Assembly (NCBI GenBank): GCA_002437495.1
Contig: DJQA01000004.1
Location: 1 to 53,613 of the forward strand
Source of the DNA: Prevotellaceae bacterium UBA6398
Lineage (GTDB): Bacteria; Bacteroidota; Bacteroidia; Bacteroidales; Bacteroidaceae
Direction of reading: 5' to 3'
DNA: 53,613 nucleotides
The position numbers and the translations under genes were made by a program. The first letter of the stretch is position 1, and each line of letters begins with the position of its first letter. This document shows positions 23,798 to 31,704 of the stretch, one piece after another. Under the pieces are notes generated by a model. The model searched no databases, was not told the origin of the DNA, and saw only the letters and a program-made list of their open reading frames with translations.

Positions 23798-26428
23798 ATG
23801 AAAATAAGAATTTCCATTTTTTTAGTTTGCGCGGCCGCCATTTGCGGAACGGCGCAAAACAACCTGAAAACAGAGCATCTCGTTTCGCCTCTCGGCATTG
23901 ACAACGCCGCGCCGAGGCTCTCGTGGCAAACTTCGGGCGAGAGCCAGAAAAGTTATTCGATTGCCGTGGACACCGACAGCGTTGCCGCCGCCTCGGGAAA
24001 GGGCGGCGTGTGGAACACCGGCGTTGTGGAATCCGACAGCCAGAGCGCCGTTTACGCGGGAAAGCCCCTGAAACCGTTCACAACGTATTACTGGCGCGTG
24101 GCTACGGTTGCGACTGACGGCAAAACGGCTGTTTCGCCTGTGGCGAGGTTTGAAACCGGGATGATGAGCGTTGAAAACTGGCAGGGGTCGTGGATTAGCG
24201 ACAACAACAGCCGCGACCACAAGCCTGCGCCCTATTTCAGAAAAACGTTCAACGTGGAGAAACGCGTGAGAAAGGCGCGGGCGTACATTTCCGCAGGAGG
24301 GCTTTTTGAACTTTCAATAAACGGCAAAAAGGCGGGCGACCATTTTCTCGACCCGGCATATACGCGGTACGACCGGCGCTGCAAGTATGTTACTTTCGAC
24401 GTAACGCCGCTGCTGCACGACGGCATAAACGCCATCGGGGTTCTGCTCGGGAACGGCTGGTACAACCATCAGGCTTTTGCCGTGTGGGACTTTGAACGCG
24501 CCCCATGGCGGCAGCGTCCCGCCGTTTGCATGGATTTGAGGATTACATACGATGACGGCACGGTTTCGGTGGTTTCCTCGGATTTGAGCTGGCGTTCCTC
24601 GTCAGACGGTCCGCTTGTTTACAACAACATATACACAGGCGAGCATTTTGATTTCAATAAAAACGGTCTTAAAGGCTGGGACACTCCGCAGTATGACGAC
24701 TCCAAGTGGGGCGGCGTAAGGCTCCGCCAGGCTCCCGCGCCGGTGGTTAGCGCGCAAGTCATGGAACCGATACGCTTTGTGGAGGACATTGCGGCCAAGA
24801 GCATGAAAAAACTCAACGACACCGCTTATATATACGATTTCGGCAAGAATATGGCGGGCGTTACCACAGTAAGGCTCCGCGGCGACAGCGGCACGGTTGT
24901 CAGGGTGGCTCACGGGGAGCGTCTGCATGCCGACGGCTCGCTCGACCTCAGCAATATTGACGTTTATTATCGCGGCGACAAAAAATCCGAGCCTTTCCAA
25001 ACCGACATCCTCACGCTTAGCGGCGGCGACGACTGCTTCACCGCCTCGTTCAGCTACAAGGGTTTCCGCTATGTGCAGCTTGTGGCGTCGCGCCCCATAA
25101 GCCCTGCCCAAAACAGCGTTGTTGCGCATTTCACACACAGCGACGTGGCTTCGGCGGGGAGCATAAAATCCTCGAACCCTCTGCTCGACAAAATCGTCGC
25201 CGCCACACGCCAGGCCTACATATCCAATTTCATGGGCTACCCCACCGACTGCCCGCAACGCGAGAAGAACGGCTGGACGGGCGACGGGCATTTGGCGATA
25301 GAGACCGGGCTTTACAATTACGATGGCTTCACGGTTTATGAGAAATGGCTCGCGGACCACCGCGACGAGCAGCAGCCCAACGGAGTTTTGCCCGACATAA
25401 TCCCCACCGGCGGCTGGGGGTATGGCACGGACAACGGTTTGGACTGGACGAGCACCATAGCGATTATTCCGTGGAACCTTTATCTTTTCTACGGAGACGA
25501 ACGCCCGCTGCGCGACTGCTACGACAACATAAAAAGATACGTTGACTATGTTGACCGCAACAGCCCCTCGCATCTTTCCTCTTGGGGACGCGGCGACTGG
25601 GTGCCGGTAAAGACACGCTCAGACAAGGAACTTTCGTCCTCGATATATTTCTATGTCGATGCGACGATACTCGCCAAGGCGGCAAAGCTGTTCGGGAAAG
25701 CAGATGATTGCGGACGTTATTCCCGTCTGGCGCAACAGATACGCGATGCCATAAACACGAAATTCCTTAACCGCGAGACAGGCGTTTATGCCGGCGGCTC
25801 GCAAACGGAGCAAAGCATGCCGCTGATGTGGGGCGTTGTTCCCGACGACATGAGAGCGAAAGCGGCTGCGGCTTTGGCGGAGAGCGTAAAGGCTGCCGGC
25901 TGCCACATAGACTGCGGCGTGCTTGGCGCAAAAGCCGTGCTGAACGCCCTGAGCGAAAACGGCTATGCCGGCATTGCCTACAAGGTGGCTGTGCAGGACA
26001 CCTACCCTTCCTGGGGCTGGTGGGTCGTGAACGGCGCGACCTCCCTGCTGGAGAATTGGGACTTGAAGGCAACGCGGGACATTTCGGACAACCACATTAT
26101 GTTCGGGGAGATAGGCGCGTGGCCCTACAAGGCTCTTGGCGGCATTTTCCCTGACGAAAGCCGCCCGGGGTTCAAGAACATAATCCTCCGCCCCAATTTC
26201 ATAAGGGAACTTGGCTCGTTCGAGGCGCGCCACAACACTCCATACGGTGAGGTGGTCTCGAAGTGGGAATGGAACAAAAGGCGCAGTGTGGTGGAATATA
26301 CGGTTAGCGTCCCCGCCAACTCAACGGCCACTTTCCATGCTCCTACAAAGGACGGCGCAGGCAGGGGCGAGGTGCTGAAAGCCGGCTTGCACCGCATGAA
26401 GTTCAAGGCGTCGCAGCTCGCGCAATAA
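23798..26428 (+). CDS. Alpha-L-rhamnosidase, glycoside hydrolase family 78
   Basis: 876 residues with a signal peptide (MKIRISIFLVCAAAICGTAQ), so exported to periplasm or surface. It removes terminal rhamnose from pectin-type glycans or plant glycosides. Domain order: Ig-like N domain (about 25-125), jelly-roll rhamnosidase N domain (about 130-320), a beta-sandwich (about 325-425), an (alpha/alpha)6 catalytic barrel (about 435-775) and a C-terminal beta-sandwich. The catalytic signature 'DCPQREKNGWTGD' gives D484, E489 and D496, with the spacing seen in characterised GH78 enzymes. E771 in 'MFGEIGAWPY' is a candidate for the other catalytic acid. It is a single gene with no neighbouring SusC/SusD. 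Confidence 0.95.
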   Translation: MKIRISIFLVCAAAICGTAQNNLKTEHLVSPLGIDNAAPRLSWQTSGESQKSYSIAVDTDSVAAASGKGGVWNTGVVESDSQSAVYAGKPLKPFTTYYWRVATVATDGKTAVSPVARFETGMMSVENWQGSWISDNNSRDHKPAPYFRKTFNVEKRVRKARAYISAGGLFELSINGKKAGDHFLDPAYTRYDRRCKYVTFDVTPLLHDGINAIGVLLGNGWYNHQAFAVWDFERAPWRQRPAVCMDLRITYDDGTVSVVSSDLSWRSSSDGPLVYNNIYTGEHFDFNKNGLKGWDTPQYDDSKWGGVRLRQAPAPVVSAQVMEPIRFVEDIAAKSMKKLNDTAYIYDFGKNMAGVTTVRLRGDSGTVVRVAHGERLHADGSLDLSNIDVYYRGDKKSEPFQTDILTLSGGDDCFTASFSYKGFRYVQLVASRPISPAQNSVVAHFTHSDVASAGSIKSSNPLLDKIVAATRQAYISNFMGYPTDCPQREKNGWTGDGHLAIETGLYNYDGFTVYEKWLADHRDEQQPNGVLPDIIPTGGWGYGTDNGLDWTSTIAIIPWNLYLFYGDERPLRDCYDNIKRYVDYVDRNSPSHLSSWGRGDWVPVKTRSDKELSSSIYFYVDATILAKAAKLFGKADDCGRYSRLAQQIRDAINTKFLNRETGVYAGGSQTEQSMPLMWGVVPDDMRAKAAAALAESVKAAGCHIDCGVLGAKAVLNALSENGYAGIAYKVAVQDTYPSWGWWVVNGATSLLENWDLKATRDISDNHIMFGEIGAWPYKALGGIFPDESRPGFKNIILRPNFIRELGSFEARHNTPYGEVVSKWEWNKRRSVVEYTVSVPANSTATFHAPTKDGAGRGEVLKAGLHRMKFKASQLAQ

Positions 26429-26529
26429 GTTTGCCCCGATTGTGGGCAGGGGGAGTATCGGCGTGCAGCCGTCCGGATTGCATAAGCCATTGGTTTCCAA
26501 AGACAAAGCCCTGACAGGAGTGTCTGATG

Positions 26530-26650
26530 TAAGTTTTTGTTTTTCAAAGGCTTGCAAGAGACTAAAAAAGGTCCGATGTAGTTTTAATTATGTCTGATAT
26601 AATTTTTCCTACGTCCCATGTAGTTTTTCTTATGTCCTATGTGGTTTAGG
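26530..26650 (+). repeat. 21-bp-period array, copy F (4 units plus a stray core)
   Basis: The leader (TTTTTCAAAGGCTTGCAAGAG) is at 26540-26560. Cores end at 26580, 26601, 26622 and 26643, all in one orientation. A lone core fragment GTCTGATGTA lies ahead of the leader at 26522-26531, out of phase with the array. The array is in the same sense as the preceding rhamnosidase gene and is followed by a 110-bp element. Confidence 0.93.
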
Positions 26651-26693
26651 GGCTGTTGGGGAATGAACAGGTGATAATGGTTTTGCAATAATT

Positions 26694-26803
26694 GCAGGGG
26701 CACATTGCATACTCCCTGTACGCCACCGCTTAAAACGCATCGGCAAGCGCCGCCGTAACATGGCAAATTCGCCCAATTAATGGCGTGTGCCATACGCCCC
26801 TGC
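26694..26803. repeat. 110-bp inverted-repeat element (diverged copy)
   Basis: The left end GCAGGGGCACATTGCATACT... at 26694 and right end ...CATACGCCCCTGC at 26803 match the family with several changes. The total of 110 bp equals the intact copy at 19808. Confidence 0.8.
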
Positions 26804-26850
26804 GGCGTTGCAATTTACTTGGGAAACCATGATTTGCTTTATCAGTGGAT

Positions 26851-28752
26851 TTATGCGTTCAGTCTGTAGCGTCCGTTTTCAACGGCAACCTCGCCGTTTT
26901 GCACCATTCTTTGGAGCGTTTCCGAAATGGCTGATGTGGAAATTCCGGAAACCGTGATTTCTGCGGCAAAGTGGGGGAGACGGTCGCCCAAAATCGAATT
27001 TATTGCCGCGACGGCCTTTTCTTGTTGCGTTTTTGGGGATTTGTTGTGTTTGCGGGCCAGGCATACCTCGCATTTTCCACAGTCCTGCGCGTCTTTCTCG
27101 CCAAAATAGTTGAGCAGAAAGCGGCTGTGGCATTCGTCTTTTTCGCAATAGTCGAGCATGGCCTGTATGCGTGTGGCGTATTCCTCTTTGCGTTGCTCGT
27201 AAACCTCTTTGCTTATTACGAGTTCCTCTGAAAGCACCCGGCGTTGCAGGTATGTAACCCTCGGGGTGCGCTTGTGGGGGATGAAATGTATAATTCTCTG
27301 GTGCGACAGGCCCTTCAGAATTTCTATTATTTGCTCCCGCTGCATTCCGCAATAGTTTGCCAGCACCTGCTCGTCAATGAACACGTAGTCGGTGAACACT
27401 CCGCCGTAGTTTCGCAGCAAAGCCTGTATAACGCTCTCGCTATCGGGCGATGTGTTGTGAAGTCTGTAAAGCTCTTCCCTGCCTACCATGAACACCACTC
27501 TCGGCTTGGTGTCTTCCTCTTCGCTGTAGCGTATGTAGCCGGCGCGTGTAAGGATGTGCAGCGAGCTTTCCACGGTTTCGGGAAAGAAATGGTAGCGTGT
27601 GCAAAACTCGGTGAGGTTGAAGTCATACGACACGTTGTATCCGTCTCCCACGGCAAGTTCGAAAAAGTATGCCATGTGGTCGTAAACGTTGCGTATCGTG
27701 GAGATAGGCGGAAAGTTCTGCGGCACTCTTCTGAGCAGTTTCGTGCGGTCGCCTTTATTGTACAAAAGCACGGCATACGCCTGCCGCCCGTCTCTTCCGG
27801 CTCTTCCCGCCTCTTGAAAGTATGCCTCGGGAGAATCCGGCGACTCCATGTGTATAACGAGCCTTACGTCGGCCTTGTCAATGCCCATTCCGAATGCGTT
27901 TGTCGCCACCATGACGCGGGTTTCTCCCTCGTTCCAGCTTTTCTGTCGCAGGTCTTTGTCATAGCGCGTCAGTCCGGCGTGATAGTTGAGCGCGGTGATT
28001 TTGTTTTCCTTGAGAAATTTCGCCACTTCCGCCGTTTCGCGGCGGTTTCGGGTGTAAACAATCGCCGAACCTGCGTAACTGTTTAGAATGTGTAGCAGTT
28101 CGCCCGGCTTGTCTTCGGTGTTTCTCACCACGTATGTCAGGTTTTTGCGCTCAAAGCTCATTCGAAACACGTTTGGTTCCTTGAAGTCCAGCCTTTTTTG
28201 TATGTCTTCCACAACTTCCTTGGTTGCGGTTGCGGTGAGTGCCAATACCGGGGCTTTTGGAAAGAGCTTGCGTATTTCGTTTATCTTTAAGTATGACGGG
28301 CGGAAGTCGTAGCCCCATTGCGATATGCAGTGAGCCTCGTCAACGGTAATCAGGCTTATCGGCATCTTGCGTGCTTTCCACAGGAAATACTCCGATGCGA
28401 GTCTTTCGGGCGACACGTAAAGAAATCTGTATCCGCCGAGTATGCAGTTTTCAAGTGCCGCAATAATCTCGTCCTGTTTCATTCCGTTGTAAACGGCTGT
28501 GGCTTTTATTCCGCGAAGTTTCAGGGCCATAACCTGGTCTTTCATCAAAGCCACAAGCGGTGTAATAACAAGGCAAAGCCCTTCTCCCGCAAGCGTGGGC
28601 ACTTGGAACGTTATCGACTTCCCGCCGCCGGTGGGCATAAGTCCGAGTGTGTCGCGCCCCGAGGCGATGCTTTCGATTATTTCGCGCTGTATGCCGCGAA
28701 AGTCGTCGTAGCCCCAATATTTTTTCAGAGTTTCCCTGAATATGTCGCCCAT
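26851..28752 (-). CDS. recQ: RecQ-family ATP-dependent DNA helicase
   Basis: 633 residues. It unwinds DNA 3' to 5' in recombination and repair. Motifs: Q-loop 'YWGYDDFRGIQREII', Walker A 'MPTGGGKSITFQVP', Walker B 'LITVDEAHCISQWGYDFRPSY', and motif VI 'QEAGRAGRDGRQ'. The RecQ zinc site is present ('YCEKDECHSRFLLNYFGE...DCGKCEVC'), then a winged helix; the C-terminal end is short, without a full HRDC domain. The start is ATG 28752 (MGDIFRETLKKYWG), 20 bp after the recJ stop; the frame continues upstream into recJ without homology. It is co-transcribed with recJ. Confidence 0.95.
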   Translation of the reverse strand: MGDIFRETLKKYWGYDDFRGIQREIIESIASGRDTLGLMPTGGGKSITFQVPTLAGEGLCLVITPLVALMKDQVMALKLRGIKATAVYNGMKQDEIIAALENCILGGYRFLYVSPERLASEYFLWKARKMPISLITVDEAHCISQWGYDFRPSYLKINEIRKLFPKAPVLALTATATKEVVEDIQKRLDFKEPNVFRMSFERKNLTYVVRNTEDKPGELLHILNSYAGSAIVYTRNRRETAEVAKFLKENKITALNYHAGLTRYDKDLRQKSWNEGETRVMVATNAFGMGIDKADVRLVIHMESPDSPEAYFQEAGRAGRDGRQAYAVLLYNKGDRTKLLRRVPQNFPPISTIRNVYDHMAYFFELAVGDGYNVSYDFNLTEFCTRYHFFPETVESSLHILTRAGYIRYSEEEDTKPRVVFMVGREELYRLHNTSPDSESVIQALLRNYGGVFTDYVFIDEQVLANYCGMQREQIIEILKGLSHQRIIHFIPHKRTPRVTYLQRRVLSEELVISKEVYEQRKEEYATRIQAMLDYCEKDECHSRFLLNYFGEKDAQDCGKCEVCLARKHNKSPKTQQEKAVAAINSILGDRLPHFAAEITVSGISTSAISETLQRMVQNGEVAVENGRYRLNA

Positions 28753-28772
28753 GTGTTTTGTTGCGTCCGCCT

Positions 28773-30494
28773 CTATTCCGCCGCCGGGCGTATGTCCTCG
28801 ATTTGCAGTTGCAGCTCGCCGTGTCGGTGGGTGTTCTCCTCGATTGAGTAGCATATATCGAAGGAACGTTTCGTTTTTATGTATCTTGCCTGAGAGCTTT
28901 GTCCGAAAGCGATGCCGTTTACAATGTTGTTCGACTTGTTGTCAACGAGCTCGAGTTTGATGTGTTCCTGCTCGCGTCCCACAACTTTGCTTGTGCCGTA
29001 GTCGTAAACCTTTTTTGTGCAGAAAAGCGGTTTGGGGTTTCCCGGACCGAAGGGGTTGAAGCGTTTAAGGTCTTTGCGGAACTTCACGGTAATGTCGCGG
29101 AAGTCTATTATGGCCGATATGTCAAGGCTTGCCTCGGTTTGCTCCTCGCTTATGTTGTTTTCCACATATTGCTCAAACCGATGCTTGAACGCGCCTACGT
29201 TTTCCGGCTTCAGTGTCAGCCCCACGGCATAAGTATGTCCTCCGAAGTTTTCCAATAGGTCGCGGCAGCTTTCCACGGCCTTGTAAACGTTGAATCCCAC
29301 AACCGATCGCGCGCTTCCCGTTGCCAGTCCGTCGCTGAGTGTAAGCACCACTGCGGGGCGGTAGTAAACTTCTGTGAGCCTCGATGCCACAATGCCCACA
29401 ACGCCTTTGTGCCACGAGGGGTCGTACACCACGAGCGAGCGCAGGTTGTCAAGGTTGTCTATGCCGTCCACTATTTTGTTGGCTTCTTCGGTCATTTGCT
29501 TGTCAATGTCCTTTCGCGCTTCGTTGTATAGGTTAATCCTGTTGGCTCGCTCTATGGCAGAGTCGTGTTCGCATTCCGTAAGCAGCGCAACGGTTTCCTT
29601 TCCGTTCATCATGCGTCCCGAGGCGTTTATGCGCGGCCCTATTTTGAACACAATGTCGTTCATTGTAAGTTCTTTGCCTTCAAGTCCGCAAAGCTCTATT
29701 ATGGCTTCCACACCCATTGAGGGGCTGCTGTTAAGGCGGCGCAGCCCGTGGTAGGCGAGTATGCGGTTTTCTCCGGTTACCGGCACAATGTCGCTTGCTA
29801 TGCTTATTGCGCACAGGTCGAGCAGCGGTATAAGTTTGTTGAACTCTATGCCGTTGTCCTGTGCGAAAGCCTGCACCAGCTTGAATCCCACGCCGCATCC
29901 GCAAAGGTGGTCGTAGGGGTAGGTTGAGTCCTTGCGCTTGGGGTTGAGAATGGCCACTGCATCGGGCAGTTCCTTGTCGGGCACATGGTGGTCGCATATA
30001 ATAACACCTATGCCGCGGGATTTTGCGTAAGCCACCTCTTTTATTGACTTTATTCCGCAGTCGAGCACAATCATAAGCTTCACCCCTGTTTCGCCGGCGT
30101 AGTCGATGCATCGCTTTGAAAGCCCGTAACCTTCATCGTAGCGGTCGGGAATGTAGTAGTCGATGTTGGAGCAATATGTCTTCAGGAATTTGTAAACCAG
30201 CGTAACCGCCGTGCACCCGTCAACGTCGTAGTCGCCAAACACCAGGATTCGGTCGTTATGTCCCACGGCATGGTTAACGGCATCGACGGCCTCTCTCATG
30301 TCGTTCATAAGGAAAGGGTCGTGGAGGTCTGACAGTTGCGGGTGGAAAAACCTCTTGGCCTCGGCCGGCGTGGTTATGCAGCGGTCAAGCAGCAGTCTCC
30401 CCAAAATGGGGTGAATGCCCAGCTTTTCTGCAAGCGAGCGGGCCGCCGCCTCCTCCTCTGGCGAGGGAGGGGTGTATTTCCATTTGTAGTTCAT
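28773..30494 (-). CDS. recJ: Single-stranded-DNA-specific exonuclease RecJ
   Basis: 573 residues. RecJ degrades single-stranded DNA 5' to 3' and acts with RecQ in gap repair. DHH-superfamily metal ligands are visible: 'FGDYDVDGCTA' (about 87-95), 'LDCGIKS' (144-150), 'ICDHHVPD' (167-174) and 'HLCGCGVGFKL'. DHHA1 and OB-like regions follow, with 'GGHTYAVGLTL' and 'FNPFGPGNPKPLF'. It is followed by recQ, an operon that fits their joint role. Confidence 0.96.
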   Translation of the reverse strand: MNYKWKYTPPSPEEEAAARSLAEKLGIHPILGRLLLDRCITTPAEAKRFFHPQLSDLHDPFLMNDMREAVDAVNHAVGHNDRILVFGDYDVDGCTAVTLVYKFLKTYCSNIDYYIPDRYDEGYGLSKRCIDYAGETGVKLMIVLDCGIKSIKEVAYAKSRGIGVIICDHHVPDKELPDAVAILNPKRKDSTYPYDHLCGCGVGFKLVQAFAQDNGIEFNKLIPLLDLCAISIASDIVPVTGENRILAYHGLRRLNSSPSMGVEAIIELCGLEGKELTMNDIVFKIGPRINASGRMMNGKETVALLTECEHDSAIERANRINLYNEARKDIDKQMTEEANKIVDGIDNLDNLRSLVVYDPSWHKGVVGIVASRLTEVYYRPAVVLTLSDGLATGSARSVVGFNVYKAVESCRDLLENFGGHTYAVGLTLKPENVGAFKHRFEQYVENNISEEQTEASLDISAIIDFRDITVKFRKDLKRFNPFGPGNPKPLFCTKKVYDYGTSKVVGREQEHIKLELVDNKSNNIVNGIAFGQSSQARYIKTKRSFDICYSIEENTHRHGELQLQIEDIRPAAE

Positions 30495-30618
30495 ATATAG
30501 TCATTTTTTATTCGAGGTTATGGGGCTTTGTGGCAGCCTGTTCAAAAAGGCCGCAGTAATCCGAAATTACAAGCGTAAAAGTACAAATAAAATCGCAATC
30601 CTGCTTTTGCGTGCAGTT

Positions 30619-30661
30619 AAAAATGCGGCGCAGACTCTCTTTTTGTGAAAGTCTGCGCCGC
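30619..30661 (-). terminator. Terminator of rnpB
   Basis: Perfect 12-bp arms, GCGGCGCAGACT (30625-30636) and AGTCTGCGCCGC (30650-30661). On the minus strand the hairpin is followed by ATTTTTAA. Confidence 0.92.
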
Positions 30662-30663
30662 TT

Positions 30664-31054
30664 GTGGCACGGCAACCATCCTGTAAGCCAAGTTCTGTAA
30701 GCGGTTTCATAAACCGCCGTCTGCCATTTGTCTAAGTCCGCAGTTGCCTGCGGACGTTATCGTTCTACCCTCCGACGCAACTGCTGTTTCGGGCGGACAA
30801 CCCTCAAGCGTCGGTTTACGCGAACTTTCAACATCCCGGCTGCACGGCACGCACATCACCATGCGCCCGGTGGGCTCTTACCCCGCCTTCTCACCCTTGC
30901 CGCCCTTGCATTGGCGGCGGTTGTTTTCTTCTGCAGCTTGCTTGCCCTCGCGAACAACTTCCGTTTCGGAAGGGGATTGTCCTGTGTTGCCCGGACTTTC
31001 CTCCTGCGGGTATTCCCGCCGGCGGCAGACCGGATTGTTGCCGTTTGTTGTAGT
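30664..31054 (-). ncRNA. rnpB: RNase P RNA (type A)
   Basis: This is the catalytic RNA that trims the 5' ends of tRNA precursors. Read on the minus strand it carries the P4-region block GAGGAAAGTCCGGGCAACAC, the block GGTAAGAGCCCACCGGGCGC and the 3' block ACAGAACTTGGCTTACAGG. Ends pair as P1: GGATTGTTGCCG region (31032-31043 on the plus strand) with CGGCAACCATCC (30670-30681). The length of about 390 nt is usual. A promoter with both -7 and -33 elements at the expected spacing lies immediately upstream, and a strong terminator follows. The exact ends are estimated. Confidence 0.95.
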
Positions 31055-31059
31055 TTCTG

Positions 31060-31090
31060 CAAAGTTAGGTAAAAAACGGCTTTCGGCAAA
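31060..31090 (-). promoter_or_regulatory. rnpB promoter (-33 TTTG, -7 TAACTTTG)
   Basis: The minus strand has TTTG at 31087-31090 and TAACTTTG at 31060-31067, 19 bp apart: the consensus arrangement for the main Bacteroidetes sigma factor. It puts the RNA start near 31054. Confidence 0.85.
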
Positions 31091-31134
31091 CATTTCGGTT
31101 CGCGCAAGCCCGCAAACGGAGGTTTTCCGAAAGC

Positions 31135-31260
31135 ACTGCGAAAACTATATGGGACATGGGAAAAATTACATCAGACATAATTTTTTCTACGTCCTATGTA
31201 GTTTGATTTATGTCCTATGTAGTTTGAATTATGTTTGATGTGGTTTTTCTCTTTAGCCGT
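31135..31260 (-). repeat. 21-bp-period array, copy G (5 units)
   Basis: Cores start at 31146, 31167, 31188, 31209 and 31230, exactly 21 bp apart. The distal end (AGTTTTCGCAGT on the minus strand) faces rnpB. The leader side abuts the stop codon of the MerR gene, where a degenerate leader (CAAACGGCTAAAGAGAAAAACC) overlaps the end of the gene. Confidence 0.9.
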
Positions 31261-31265
31261 TTGGG

Positions 31266-31613
31266 CTATTCGAATTGGTCGAGGCTGTGTTTCAGCTCCA
31301 CGAGCTCGGCGCGTATGCGGGTGAGTTTTTCGAGCACCTCGGATGTCTGCCGTTCGCCGCTGTGGTTCTTGTTCAAGGCATCGCGGGCCGCCGCAAGTTT
31401 AAGCCCGCGCACTTTCACCAGGTTGTAAACCAAACGCACCTGCTCAATGTCGGCCTTGCTGTACTGCCTTATGTTGCGCCCGCCCTTGTGTGGCTTTATT
31501 TGCGGGAACTGCTTTTCCCAAAAGCGCAGCAGCGTTTCGGAAACGTTGAACATTTTGGCTACTTCGCTTATGGAGTAGTACATTTTCAAGTCTTTGTTCT
31601 CGGATAAAGCCAT
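31266..31613 (-). CDS. Small MerR-family transcriptional regulator
   Basis: 115 residues. The N-terminal winged helix is of MerR type: 'YYSISEVAKMFNVSETLLRFWEKQFPQIKPHKGGRNIRQYSKADIEQVRLVYNLV'. A coiled coil at about 75-112 would mediate dimerisation. There is no C-terminal effector domain or metal-binding Cys, so the signal it senses is unknown. The start is ATG 31613; the longer frame to 31649 overlaps the TATTTTTG promoter element. It is divergent from alaS, an arrangement I recall from other Bacteroidales. Its 3' end runs into array copy G. Confidence 0.88.
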   Translation of the reverse strand: MALSENKDLKMYYSISEVAKMFNVSETLLRFWEKQFPQIKPHKGGRNIRQYSKADIEQVRLVYNLVKVRGLKLAAARDALNKNHSGERQTSEVLEKLTRIRAELVELKHSLDQFE

Positions 31614-31646
31614 TTGACGTGAATGAGTTTGGTTCTCTTGTTCTTG

Positions 31647-31654
31647 CAAAAATA
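31647..31654 (-). promoter_or_regulatory. -7 element (TATTTTTG) of the MerR gene
   Basis: The minus strand reads TATTTTTG, 33 nt upstream of ATG 31613. It lies back to back with the alaS element, 12 bp away. Confidence 0.65.
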
Positions 31655-31666
31655 AATAAAACGCCG

Positions 31667-31674
31667 TAACTTTG
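31667..31674 (+). promoter_or_regulatory. -7 element (TAACTTTG) of alaS
   Basis: TAACTTTG lies 30 nt upstream of ATG 31705. It excludes the longer start at 31672. Confidence 0.65.
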
Positions 31675-31704
31675 CAACGGTTTACTTTGAAATTAATTCA
31701 GCCA

